DNA of 64,000 nucleotides, taken from assembly GCF_022788635.1 (NCBI RefSeq), contig NZ_CP076024.1:1302001-1366000 (forward strand), given 5' to 3'. The DNA comes from Methylobacter sp. S3L5C (GTDB taxonomy: Bacteria > Pseudomonadota > Gammaproteobacteria > Methylococcales > Methylomonadaceae). The position numbers and the translations under genes were made by a program. Positions 10,417 to 19,305 of this stretch are shown here, in pieces. How positions within the stretch are numbered: the first letter of the stretch is position 1; each line of letters begins with the position of its first letter. The notes beneath the pieces are model-generated. The model was not told the DNA's origin, made no database searches, and saw only the letters and a list, made by a program, of their open reading frames with translations.

Positions 10417-11082
10417 TTATTCGCTACCTTCAAGTATCGCCTGAAAACGCGGGATCATGCGCTGGTAGAGTAGTCTGGAAATGGCTTTGTCGGACAGATC
10501 AATTTCCAGTTTTTCCTTAACCAGGCGTACATATGCGCCACCTTCGATGTCGCTGGACGGGATAAGCTCAACTCCTTCACGCAACATCTCGCTGGATAGC
10601 GTAAGAATTGTTTGCTTGGCGCGTTCACCGAGTTTTTCGTTCGGGAGTCCCGTGAGTATCGACTCGGAGATGAGAATCTGGATTTCCTTGTCACCGATCA
10701 ATTCTTTTTCGACATGGCTTGCCAATACCAGCACAATCGCTTTAATAAATTGCTCGTCGTGGGTAGCCGATGTTACCAATCGTTGTACGAATACTTCAAA
10801 TTCGGATGATACTTTGGCCTTAAGTTGCAGCATCGAGTCGCGGGCCGAAAGCTTAAGTGCTTCCAAAGCCGCGACATTGTTGGACTCTATTTCAATGCGT
10901 GAACTTTCACGCATTCGATCAACTTCCAGTTTGGCATCTGCCAGCATTTTTGCAGACTTTACTTCTGCATCCCGTAAAATTTTATTCGCTTTTTCAGTTG
11001 CGGCCAGTACGCCTTGGTCACGGATACGGTCAACGAGGTTCTGAACGCCGGCGCCGGATTTGTTTTTTTCTTGTTCTGTCAT
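10417..11082 (-). CDS. atpE: V/A-type ATPase peripheral stalk subunit E
   Basis: Peripheral stalk (stator) subunit. The N-terminal half is a long charged helix rich in Ala, Glu and Lys (ATEKANKILRDAEVKSAKML), followed by a globular part with GGAYV..EKLEIDLS near the end, as in subunit E. An open frame extends back to 11166, but that would overlap the K gene. I take ATG 11082 (MTEQEKN) because it lies 19 bases after the K stop and has GAG upstream at suitable spacing, giving 221 residues. No separate G/H stalk subunit gene is present, as in the chlamydial-type operon. Confidence 0.9.
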   Translation of the reverse strand: MTEQEKNKSGAGVQNLVDRIRDQGVLAATEKANKILRDAEVKSAKMLADAKLEVDRMRESSRIEIESNNVAALEALKLSARDSMLQLKAKVSSEFEVFVQRLVTSATHDEQFIKAIVLVLASHVEKELIGDKEIQILISESILTGLPNEKLGERAKQTILTLSSEMLREGVELIPSSDIEGGAYVRLVKEKLEIDLSDKAISRLLYQRMIPRFQAILEGSE

Positions 11083-11101
11083 GTCATTAGTCTCGTTCAG
11101 G

Positions 11102-11548
11102 TTATTTGGGGATTCCCGCAGCCAGCACGAGAGCGAAGACAAAAGCGAAGACCGAGAAACCCTCAACTAAAGCTGCCGGTGCCAGAGAGATACCGAAAAT
11201 TTCCAGCTTGCTTTTTGATACATTGATTGATGCCGCACAGGTATCACCCTGAGCGATAGCGCCAAATAACATCGCAAATCCCGCCAGGATACCCAAACCA
11301 AAAATACCCGGAGAATTTTCGATCGTCAATTCACGGCGCAAGGCCATGGTAACGACGATCCCGTAAATAGTTTGCGAGGAGGGCATTGCTGCTATACCAA
11401 TATAGCGTCCATAGCCGCCTTCGACTTCCAGTAAAGCTCCACATGCCGCGCTGCCGGCACGAGCGCAACCCATCATACTACCTACTGCACCTAGTGCCAA
11501 AGGGGCATATAACCCTACCCAACCCAGTGCCAAAATTAACGGTTCCAT
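11102..11548 (-). CDS. atpK: V/A-type ATPase membrane ring subunit K (two-hairpin)
   Basis: The 148-residue proteolipid forms the rotor ring, with two fused helical hairpins (four membrane segments). The ion-site glutamate is Glu129 in the second hairpin (AALVEGFSVFAFV), while the first hairpin has PSSQTIYG with Gln59. Gln100 lies in GAIAQGD. Against the Enterococcus hirae Na+ ring (Thr64, Gln65, Gln110, Glu139, from memory), Ser58, Gln59, Gln100 and Glu129 fall in matching places, so Na+ coupling is plausible. GGAGG seven bases before ATG 11548 is encoded inside the I gene, which it overlaps by 13 bases. Confidence 0.93.
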   Translation of the reverse strand: MEPLILALGWVGLYAPLALGAVGSMMGCARAGSAACGALLEVEGGYGRYIGIAAMPSSQTIYGIVVTMALRRELTIENSPGIFGLGILAGFAMLFGAIAQGDTCAASINVSKSKLEIFGISLAPAALVEGFSVFAFVFALVLAAGIPK

Positions 11549-13320
11549 AAATTATCCTCCGATTGTTTAAATGGTTTATACAGGTTTCCCTCTTCTTTGA
11601 GTCCCCAATTGAAAAATTCAATAACGTTTAACCTCAGTCCGTGAATGACACCACTGGCAATGCCAAGAAACAGGTTAACCCCGTGTCCCAGAATCAGTAT
11701 CAACAAGGCGAAGAACAAGCCAACTCCCGGGTATCCTTCATAGACTCCTACCGCCATACGGTTAAATTCTATAGCCAGTGATGCTGATCCAAGACCCAGG
11801 GCGAACAGCCGGAGATAACTCAAGACATCGCCTAACGCTCCCGATAGCTTGGTCAGTCCTAACATACCCTGAACAAAACGGTTAAGAGGTTTTTCTCTGG
11901 GAGCGGTAAAACACACGATTAACAGGCCACCCATTGCCATCAAGGCAATACCAACATTTTGCAGGGTAGTCTGTGACAGTAAATTGCTAATGGCCAGTGT
12001 AAACCCTCCGCATATCATGCTGATCCATCCGACTGAAGACATCCGCTCTTGCCAATGCTCGTAACGGTAAGCATTCATTACATTGGCAAGCACAATATGA
12101 AAAACACCGATTACCACAGAAATCATCATCATTCGATTAGTGTCGGTCATTTGAAGAATATGAAGCTTTCCAGGCAAGGATGTATCGTCAGGGGTAACGC
12201 CGAAATAACTGCCAACCAGTGCGCCAAAAACCAGGGAAGCTGTGACCACCGACACCAGTAAAGGACGAAAACGGCGACCTGACGAGGAGCGCCCCATTTT
12301 TGTCCACCTGAACATTAAAAATAGCCCCATGATAGCTGCGTAACCGGCATCAGCGAGGATCATTGCAAAAAAAATGACAAAGGAAACGAAAGTGATGGCT
12401 GAGGGATCCCAAGTTCGATAACCCGGAGTCATATAAAAGGTTACCAGGTCTTCTCCAGCACTCAGCCATGACGAATTGCGCATCAGTGTTGGCGGGTTAT
12501 CTTCCGGTTGGGATACTTCCGAGACAAAGTAAAAATTCTGTTGTTTTGAATAATCTTCCAGTGCTGATAAGCCTTCAGTAGGCGTCCAGGCCTGTAAGGC
12601 AAAAGTTGAATCGTTACTATAGATCTGCGCCAATGCGTTCTGACAAACAGCAAGATCTTCAAGATGATTAATATTTTGACTGAACAAATCATGCCAGCGG
12701 GTTAAATAAGCCCGTTCTGCCTGAGCGTCTTCAATAGCCAGTTCTACGTCATCAAGTCGGGCTTCCAGTTGATGGCGTGATTTGTAGCCCAGATGAACGC
12801 GGGGAGCCGGTATATCGACAGGTTCTTCTTCGTTGATGACGATAACATAGCAAAACTGGTTATCGCGTCGGATAATTTCCCAAATAAGCGCAGATGCCTT
12901 GATTTTCGACAACTCTTTATTGGGTAATACGTAAAACCACAGTCTAAGGTTGCCCATATCTTCCAGCGAAGGCAAGACAAAGTCTCCCCAGGGACGCATG
13001 TCCTGGATACGCTTGATTAAAAAGTCACGCTCATCCGTTAAGTCATTTAAGCGATTTCTCACTTCCAGCGTTCGTTGCTGAACATCAACGGCATCGAAGC
13101 GTTGTATATCCAGAACCTGCCGTCTGCGTCGTGGATGAGTTTGCAGAAATTTCAGTGCTTCGCGTGCCCCTGCGATAGGTGCTGTATTAGCCAATGCTTC
13201 GCGCCCGGATACCAAGGGAATAATCTGCACACAACCCATACTTTGAAGATCAGTTAATAAACGGCTTTGGTCGGTACTCATACCAATAAAAGTGACTTTA
13301 TGCATATTAACAATACTCAT
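11536..13320 (-). CDS. atpI: V/A-type ATPase membrane subunit I (a-like)
   Basis: The 594-residue stator membrane subunit provides the ion half-channels against the K ring. The N-terminal 300 residues are soluble and partly coiled coil. From about residue 305 a series of hydrophobic helices follows, including LTKLSGALGDVLSYLRLFAL, whose Arg is the position of the essential stator arginine in this family. It ends GHGVNLFLGIASGVIHGLRL and NVIEFFNW, both typical of subunit I. Its start overlaps the D stop by four bases (ATGA) and its end overlaps K, so the operon is tightly coupled. Confidence 0.95.
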   Translation of the reverse strand: MSIVNMHKVTFIGMSTDQSRLLTDLQSMGCVQIIPLVSGREALANTAPIAGAREALKFLQTHPRRRRQVLDIQRFDAVDVQQRTLEVRNRLNDLTDERDFLIKRIQDMRPWGDFVLPSLEDMGNLRLWFYVLPNKELSKIKASALIWEIIRRDNQFCYVIVINEEEPVDIPAPRVHLGYKSRHQLEARLDDVELAIEDAQAERAYLTRWHDLFSQNINHLEDLAVCQNALAQIYSNDSTFALQAWTPTEGLSALEDYSKQQNFYFVSEVSQPEDNPPTLMRNSSWLSAGEDLVTFYMTPGYRTWDPSAITFVSFVIFFAMILADAGYAAIMGLFLMFRWTKMGRSSSGRRFRPLLVSVVTASLVFGALVGSYFGVTPDDTSLPGKLHILQMTDTNRMMMISVVIGVFHIVLANVMNAYRYEHWQERMSSVGWISMICGGFTLAISNLLSQTTLQNVGIALMAMGGLLIVCFTAPREKPLNRFVQGMLGLTKLSGALGDVLSYLRLFALGLGSASLAIEFNRMAVGVYEGYPGVGLFFALLILILGHGVNLFLGIASGVIHGLRLNVIEFFNWGLKEEGNLYKPFKQSEDNLWNR

Positions 13321-13946
13321 AAGGCTTCCTCTAACGCTGCTTCGGCATCCCGTCTTTGTTGCTGTTTTTTCTTGGCAAGCTTGGAAGTAATCACGCTGGC
13401 TCGTTCTGCATCGCCAAGAAAAATACGTATTTTTTGAATATTTTGCTTGGCGGTAGGGATCAGTATTTTATCGAACAGATTGACTCTTTGCTTGATTCGT
13501 CGAACGGCAAGAGACAAAATGCTTAGCCGTTGTCCGGCAATTTCGGCACGTATCCGCTGTTCTGCTGCATCTTTCAATCGTTGCACAAGATTATCAACCC
13601 ACGGTGGCGTGGCAAGTCGTGAATAGTCGGCAACGATACAGTCGATACTATCCAGAAAAGGCAGTTTTACACCGACGATATTCTGTTCAATAACTTTATA
13701 GCTTTTTAATTGTACCAGCCCCTCAAGACGAAATTCTTCATCGGCCAGCATCGGCAGCTCTTCGCCGATTCGGGTTTCCAAATCATCTACCGCAGCTTGG
13801 GCAGCGCTATAATCATCCTGCGCTTTTTGTACTTCCAGCATCAACTGTCGACGTTTTAAATCCAACGAGGGCAATAGCTTTTGGTACAGCTTTAGCTGTT
13901 CTTGCTGCTCATGTAGCTCGTGCTTGCTAAGTTTAAGCTTGGCCAT
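13317..13946 (-). CDS. atpD: V/A-type ATPase central rotor subunit D
   Basis: A 209-residue, almost wholly helical rotor shaft subunit. The N-terminus MAKLKLSKHELHEQQEQLKL and the C-terminal helix with LAVRRIKQRVNLFDKILIP are typical of bacterial/archaeal subunit D, in which N- and C-terminal helices pair as a coiled coil in the head. It starts 6 bases after the B stop and its TGA overlaps the I start. It ends with the Lys/Arg/Gln-rich KLAKKKQQQRRDAE. Confidence 0.93.
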   Translation of the reverse strand: MAKLKLSKHELHEQQEQLKLYQKLLPSLDLKRRQLMLEVQKAQDDYSAAQAAVDDLETRIGEELPMLADEEFRLEGLVQLKSYKVIEQNIVGVKLPFLDSIDCIVADYSRLATPPWVDNLVQRLKDAAEQRIRAEIAGQRLSILSLAVRRIKQRVNLFDKILIPTAKQNIQKIRIFLGDAERASVITSKLAKKKQQQRRDAEAALEEAL

Positions 13947-13952
13947 GGTGAT

Positions 13953-15320
13953 TTACGCAACTTTATATGCGGTGTCTTTTTCTTCAGACACCACCGAAGC
14001 AGGTTTTGGGTAGTATTTATCAATCAGGTTTTGTTTCATTAGCAGTTCCTTTGGCTCAAAACATTCAGATAGTGTTAACCAGCAAAGATCCAGTGCTTCG
14101 ATAACGGGAAGTGAAACGCGTGTATCCATAAACCGGTCGCGAAACAAGCCACCAAACTTGAGCAACTTGTCGTCGAAAGCTGACAGATCAAAAGCCATGG
14201 TCTGTTTTTTTTGTGCTTCCACCGCACCTGAATAAAGTCGTATCATGGTATTCATAATTTGGCCGTGATCCTCGCGCGTCGCTTTACCAACGACATGCTG
14301 TTTTAGTCTTGATAGCGAGCCGAACGGATCTATAACCCCATTATGCAGATAGAACTGCCCCTCGGTAATGTAACCGGTATTATCAGGCACCGGATGTGTT
14401 ACATCATCACCGGGCATGGTGGTTACGCTGAGTATTGTCACCGAACCTGCGCCCTTAAAATCACAGGCTTTCTCATAGCGCGAGGCAAGTTGGGTATAGA
14501 GATCTCCCATGTACCCACGCACCGCCGGGATGCGTTCCTGGGCAACTCCCAGTTCTTTCATGGCATCAGCGTAGGCGGTCATATCGGTCAGTAATACCAG
14601 CACCTTCTTTTTACCCTCAACAGCCATTTTTTCTGCTACGGCTAAAGCCATATCAGGAACCAGTAAGCGTTCAACCAAGGGATCAGATGCCTGATTGACG
14701 AACATCACGGTACGATGAAAAACACCATGATTTTCAAAAGCAGTACGAAAAAAATGATAGTCATCAAAAATCAAACCCATGCCGCCAAATACCACGACAT
14801 CAGCATTAGCCTGAAAACCGATACGAGCGAGTAGTTCGTTAAAGGGTTCGCCGGCAACTGAAAAGATAGGTATTTTTTGGCTTTCCACGAGGCAGTTGAA
14901 TAAATCGATCATGGGCACTTTGGTTTCGATCATCCGCGATGGCATGACACGCATAACCGGGTTAACCGTAGGGCCACCCACTGGAATGCGTGGATCGGTC
15001 GGTAGCTCCGGGCCACCGTCAATAGGGTCGCCGGAGCCCCTGAATATTCTGCCGAGAATATTATCCGAATAGATAACATCAAGTGGACGACCGAGGAAAT
15101 TTACTTTGGCATCGGTAGAAAGTCCTTTACCACCGGCAAATACTTGCAGGCTGACTATGTCGCGGTCAAGATCCACAACTTTGGCCAGAGACCTTTCACC
15201 ATCAATGTTTTCAATCACGGCCAGATCGCCAAAAGCAACGTCTTGTGCCCGTACACGAATGATATCACCGACTATTTCCAGCAGGCGTGTGTGAAGTATC
15301 AAATTTTTAATAATAGACAT
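13953..15320 (-). CDS. atpB: V/A-type ATPase regulatory subunit B
   Basis: Non-catalytic nucleotide-site subunit of the head, 455 residues. It lacks a canonical P-loop, as B subunits do, and has SVAGEPFNELLARIG at that place, then LLTDMTAYADAMKELG and ERIPAVRGYMGDLYTQLASRYE, classic B signatures. It is the first gene of the operon on the leftward strand, and the operon promoter should lie within 15321-15600. Related bacterial operons start with E and place A directly before B, so this gene order is rotated. Confidence 0.95.
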   Translation of the reverse strand: MSIIKNLILHTRLLEIVGDIIRVRAQDVAFGDLAVIENIDGERSLAKVVDLDRDIVSLQVFAGGKGLSTDAKVNFLGRPLDVIYSDNILGRIFRGSGDPIDGGPELPTDPRIPVGGPTVNPVMRVMPSRMIETKVPMIDLFNCLVESQKIPIFSVAGEPFNELLARIGFQANADVVVFGGMGLIFDDYHFFRTAFENHGVFHRTVMFVNQASDPLVERLLVPDMALAVAEKMAVEGKKKVLVLLTDMTAYADAMKELGVAQERIPAVRGYMGDLYTQLASRYEKACDFKGAGSVTILSVTTMPGDDVTHPVPDNTGYITEGQFYLHNGVIDPFGSLSRLKQHVVGKATREDHGQIMNTMIRLYSGAVEAQKKQTMAFDLSAFDDKLLKFGGLFRDRFMDTRVSLPVIEALDLCWLTLSECFEPKELLMKQNLIDKYYPKPASVVSEEKDTAYKVA

Positions 15321-15599
15321 TAATTAGCTCACTTTTTTCATGGCAAGAACAAAGATTCCAGTTAAATTATTATCTGTTTTGCATAAAGTTATCATCATTA
15401 CACGATCACTTACAAGAATAATATTGACCAGCTTAAGGTCACGAACACACGGTATATTTTTATATACCAATATAAACCATTTCGGTTAACAGGTTGATAT
15501 CTTCGGTAGTTGCTAATAAATAAAATGCCCAAATAACGGATTCTTTTTTTGAAAAATAGGGAGTAGGGTCAAGCCCCTCAGAAAGTGTGTTGATTTTTA
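15321..15599 (-). promoter_or_regulatory. Probable promoter/leader region of the V-ATPase operon
   Basis: A 279-base A/T-rich gene-free stretch lies directly upstream of atpB. No confident -35/-10 pair, operator or hairpin was found. The boundary with the decayed gene to its right is approximate. Confidence 0.35.
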
Positions 15600-16339
15600 G
15601 TTGGAATTGACCGCCAGCTCACGACCTAAACCCGGCATACGAATATGGATTTAAGCCTTTCGATACCGGTCATTGGTAAAGTGACAATATTGAGAAAAAC
15701 TGAGTCAGCCGATGCGGAACATTTCAAAATTGCACCTACAATTGATGCAGTCGATTGACCTGCTCAGGAAGGACGTTGCTATGCTCCTCAAGCGAGCGTC
15801 TCGTCGTCCCCGTATTTAATGACGATTATCAGTGCGGCATTTGTCCCGCCTGCAGGGTCGCTGATGAAAATATGCTTGTGCCGACTATCGACGGCAAAAT
15901 CGTTAACAAAAGCGTCCTTGGGCGCTACTGGCATCGGCAACTAAATGACCTGATGAAGCTGTAGGATTTGGTGTTCCAGCCTATTAACTTAAGGGGTTAC
16001 ACCGCTACGCATGCCATTATCCAGCATCCAGACGATGCCATTGGCATCACTGCGGTTGCCCAGTACGGAATCAAGTTTCAGCTTTGACATGGAATCGGCA
16101 TCTGCCAATTCTTTATTAGGAAACGGCACCAGCACTTTATTTTTTATACTCGACCACCGTGTATTTCGGCAGATAAAACTGATGCATTCATCATGATGAT
16201 TCGACCTTGGTTGGTAACAGTGACATTGCCCTGTCCGGTATCGAGATTGGCTAGGATGGCGAACTTTGATTCGTTAGCAGATTCCGCATTCGAATGCGAA
16301 TATGAATAAAATGGTTGCGAGTTTAACGAGGGTATTCAT
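15600..16339 (-). pseudogene. Frameshifted Yellow / major royal jelly protein-family gene
   Basis: Reading leftward from ATG 16337-16339, a signal-peptide-like start (MNTLVKLATILFIFAF) breaks, then pieces in different frames give SKFAILANLDTGQGNVTVT, HQFYLPKYTVVEYK, KVLVPFPNKELADADSMSKL, DANGIVWMLDNGMRSGVTP, and further on DAFVNDFAVDSRHKHIFISD and PAGGTNAALIV. In order, these resemble the beta-propeller of bacterial MRJP/Yellow-like proteins (PF03022). At least four frameshifts or stops separate them, and the C-terminal part past about 15750 is barely recognisable. Recognition is from memory of the family pattern. A short rightward frame at 15755-15964 is antisense to it and not a gene. Confidence 0.65.
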
Positions 16340-16516
16340 AAATAACTCCAAATTGAAAAAATCAGTTGAAACCTTACTTCATCAAAGCAGGGCTGTTAAA
16401 TGATCTTTATTCATGGTGATACTTCGGACAGTTTTGAATTGATTAAAAATAGTCTGGAAGCCTCCATCGTGGTATGTAGTCAACGACGATAACAGCCCAA
16501 CACGCCAAAGGCTTCC

Positions 16517-17938
16517 ATGTACTTAATAGAACCCATTCTGCAGCAAATGTCCAGTGTAGTAAAACCGCAACGTAAGTTTATGTTCATCTTGCTAACAACC
16601 CTGACGTATCTGCCGGGACGGTTGAATTTCCGAAACCTTGGCCGTTATAGTGCTCTGAATGAAAAAACCTTTTCGAGATGGTTTCGTCGCTCGTTCGATT
16701 TTGTTACCTTCAATTTGCTGAGCTTGAAAGATTTAACGGATAAGGGTGAATGGGTAGCAGCAATTGATGCCAGCTTTTTACCCAAAAGCGGGCGCAATAG
16801 TTACGGCCTGGACTGGTTTTGGAACGGTTCACAGGGACAGGCTGAACGCGGACTGGAAATTTCACTGCTGGCCTTGGTGGATGTAACACACAACACAGCC
16901 TATACACTGTCGGCTTATCAAACGCCCGCTTTGCCCAAAGCACCGAAGGTACCTGAAGTCGTCAAAGAGTCGACCGTAAATAGCGAAACCAAGGTGGCTC
17001 AAGATGTCGAGAAGACACCGAAGAGCAAAGCCGAGAAAACGCCCAAAGAAACCCGGATCACCCGGGTAGATAGCTACCTTGATCATGTCAAACGCGAGAC
17101 CAAGGGACTGTTAGGGAAAATCCGTTATCTGGTCGCGGACAGCTTTTACGCGAAGACCAAGTTTATTAATGGCGTGGTGGAACATGGCCTGTACGTGGCC
17201 AGTAAGTTACGGCATGATGCCGATCTGCGCTGGCTATATATCGGTGAACAAAAAGCCAAAGGTCGACTGCGCAATTACGCAGGCAAGGGTTGTTTCGATG
17301 ATTTGTGACGCTTTGATCTGGCAGGAGAAATCGATGGCCAGCGCGTCTATACCGCTGTCGTCAATGCGCTGACGTTCAAACGTAATCTGCGGATTGTCTA
17401 TATCGTGCGGGAAGAAAAAGGCAAAACCTATACGGCATTATTACTCTGCACCGACATTGACTGTGCCGCCATGGACATTCTGCGCTATTACAAGGCAAGA
17501 TTTCAGATTGAATTCGTGTTCCGCGATGCCAAGCAATACACTGGACTATGCGATTGCCAAACGACTTCGGAAGCAAAGTTGGGCTTCCATTTCAATGCTT
17601 CACTGGCCGCACTGAATTTTCTGTGTCTGGAAGACCGGCAACAGGCCGTGGAAGGTGGAAGGTGGAAGGTGGAAGGTGGAAGGTGGAAGGTGGAAGGTGC
17701 AGGCCGCAACGTCATTTCCATCGCCAGTTGGAAGACTCGTAAATTCAATGCCCATTTATTGGAAAGGTTTTCTTGCCACTTAGGGATCGACTTTACTGCC
17801 ATAAAATCTAGCCAAGGCTTTGCAGCCCTCTGTAACTATCGCCGCGAAAACTGCCCGAAGTATTGTGATAATGTATCTCGTAACTTGCTCATGCCATTGA
17901 TAAAGTTGATTTTTTTAAACTTCTATTCTATCGTTTGA
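16517..17938 (+). pseudogene. IS4-family transposase with internal stop
   Basis: DDE transposase of an insertion sequence. The frame starting ATG 16517 reads AAIDASFLPKSG (first Asp), RYLVADSFYAK (second Asp), then hits TGA at 17306-17308. The same frame continues without shift to 17938 and holds YYKARFQIEFVFRDAK, a perfect Y-x2-R-x3-E-x6-K IS4 signature. The TGA could be a single-base change from CGA. Total length would be 473 codons. A Lys/Pro/Glu-rich insert lies near residues 135-185, and a 7-bp tandem repeat interrupts the part after the YREK motif. I could not find terminal inverted repeats or a target duplication, so element ends are undefined. Probably inactive. Confidence 0.85.
17648..17696 (+). 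repeat. Heptanucleotide tandem repeat (GTGGAAG)x7
   Basis: Seven exact head-to-tail copies of GTGGAAG, followed by a partial GTG. It lies in the 3' part of the IS4 transposase frame and encodes alternating VEGGRWK. Because the unit is 7 bases, gain or loss of one copy shifts the frame. Confidence 0.95.
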
Positions 17939-18198
17939 GCCGGTTGTTTTTCTTTTTTGGCTGTTCTGGCTACTAATTCCGCTCGCTTTAACGGTTTTTG
18001 CAAGTTCCCCTATTAATTTGGATTAGTAAACTACACTATAAGTACTATGCTTACAAGTAAGTCATATCTTCTTACAAGGTACTATTAGTTTGAAGCATAG
18101 ACATTTTATCGTTAAGAAAATACGGAATACTCAGCTCCATATATATAGCAAATTATACTTAACCCTACTATTTTATCTTTTTTATACAGGACTTTTTT

Positions 18199-18705
18199 AT
18201 GTCGATTTTAAAATTAATCGTTGCTGCCGGATTACTGACTGCATCCATGGCCAGTATGGCTTCTACCAACTTGGGTACTTTGGATACTATCAATGAAGGA
18301 ACGGACTTTGGCGCCAGTAATTTAACGGGGGCTTTTTCTGAGGAATTTGTTTTTAACCTTGTCGGTGGTGATTACCTTTTTGGCCTGACAGCTACCAACA
18401 CTTTTAGTAAAACTAAAGTCGGCATCACTGATTTTACCGCGACATTGGATGGTAACGCTTTTAGTAATAGTTTGTACAATATTGCTTTAACTGCTAATAC
18501 TAAATTCAACTTTTTGTTTGGCGAAGTGTCAAGTTTGGCTTCCGGTGACCACAAACTGATAATCAGCGGTACTGGCAATAAAAGTAGTTTCGGTGGTTCT
18601 ATTGAAGTTAGTGCCATTAGTGCCGTACCTGTTCCAGCAGCAGTATGGTTAATGGGTTCAGCATTGATTGGCTTGGTATCATTCGGTAAACGTAAAAACG
18701 CTTAA
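18199..18705 (+). CDS. VPLPA-CTERM (PEP-CTERM) surface protein, 168 aa
   Basis: Small exported protein of unknown role. An N-terminal signal peptide (MSILKLIVAAGLLTASMASMAS) is followed by about 115 residues rich in Asn, Thr, Ser and Gly with no domain I know. It ends VPVPAAVWLMGSALIGLVSF then GKRKNA, the tripartite sorting tail (motif, helix, basic end) recognised by exosortases of the VPLPA-CTERM type. AGGA precedes ATG 18199 at normal spacing. It stands alone, has no riboswitch-like leader, and is closed by a strong terminator. Export, trimming and surface or matrix attachment are inferred from the tail. Confidence 0.88.
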   Translation: MSILKLIVAAGLLTASMASMASTNLGTLDTINEGTDFGASNLTGAFSEEFVFNLVGGDYLFGLTATNTFSKTKVGITDFTATLDGNAFSNSLYNIALTANTKFNFLFGEVSSLASGDHKLIISGTGNKSSFGGSIEVSAISAVPVPAAVWLMGSALIGLVSFGKRKNA

Positions 18706-18741
18706 TGATTAAACAAATACCATAGATTTACTACTTACATT

Positions 18742-18767
18742 AAAGGGCCTTTTAAAGGCCCTTTTTT
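18742..18767 (+). terminator. Rho-independent terminator after VPLPA-CTERM gene
   Basis: AAAGGGCC pairs with GGCCCTTT across an A/T loop and is followed by six T on the plus strand, 36 bases after the stop codon. Confidence 0.85.
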
Positions 18768-19305
18768 ATGGCTGGCATTTATTTAAAATTATTGAAAACC
18801 TCTCTTTTATGAAATCAATATTAATTTAATGCAGCTATTGGCTTATCAGTAACAACTTAACGCTGTTAACATGCACAAAATTAACCTGCCTGATTTTTCA
18901 AATTGGCCAGTTTTGAAAGCGCGTCAGCCAATTTTTCGGCTTATTTTCCAGCCATAAACCTTAACTCTGCCCATCTTCGTTAAAATGTCTTGCAGACTGC
19001 GAATAACAAGGTGTACCCTGCACCGCGATAACGTAAAATAAATAATAAAAAAATTTCTATCTATACTTAAATACATTATCAGTTAGGCCCTTGCCAAGAA
19101 AGTGAGAGAGTAATCCTATATAATGGATTGATAGTGGACGTTATCAATAAAAATAAAAAGCCCCCGGCACATTAAAAGCATTAATGAATATAACTTGAGA
19201 AATGATCCGGGAGGATAGGTAAGCAAGTCGCATTTTTATGGTATATTTGTTTAAATTGATAAAACTGTAAACTTTAAATAATCCTTAACCACGAGAAATA
19301 AAACC
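18768..19305 (+). promoter_or_regulatory. Long upstream region of the transketolase-like gene
   Basis: 538 gene-free, A/T-rich bases. TATAAT occurs at about 19120, but no -35 at proper spacing stands out. The stretch just before the start contains CACGAGAAATAAAACC, with only a weak ribosome site. No repeat, RNA gene or coding remnant is recognised. Confidence 0.3.

Noticed and set aside
10481-11044. 187-codon rightward frame antisense to atpE
   Set aside because: Ser/Arg-rich shadow frame opposite a clear subunit E; no motif or ribosome site.
15755-15964. 69-codon rightward frame with CxxC (CGICPAC)
   Set aside because: It is antisense to the DAFVNDFAVDSRHKHIFISD segment of the decayed MRJP-like gene, so the CxxC is chance.
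17648-17696. Possible CRISPR array
   Set aside because: The repeats are contiguous 7-mers without spacers; no cas gene in the window.
19092-19125. TTGCCA ... TATAAT as a promoter for the transketolase-like gene
   Set aside because: The spacing is about 22 bases, too long for a standard sigma-70 pair.
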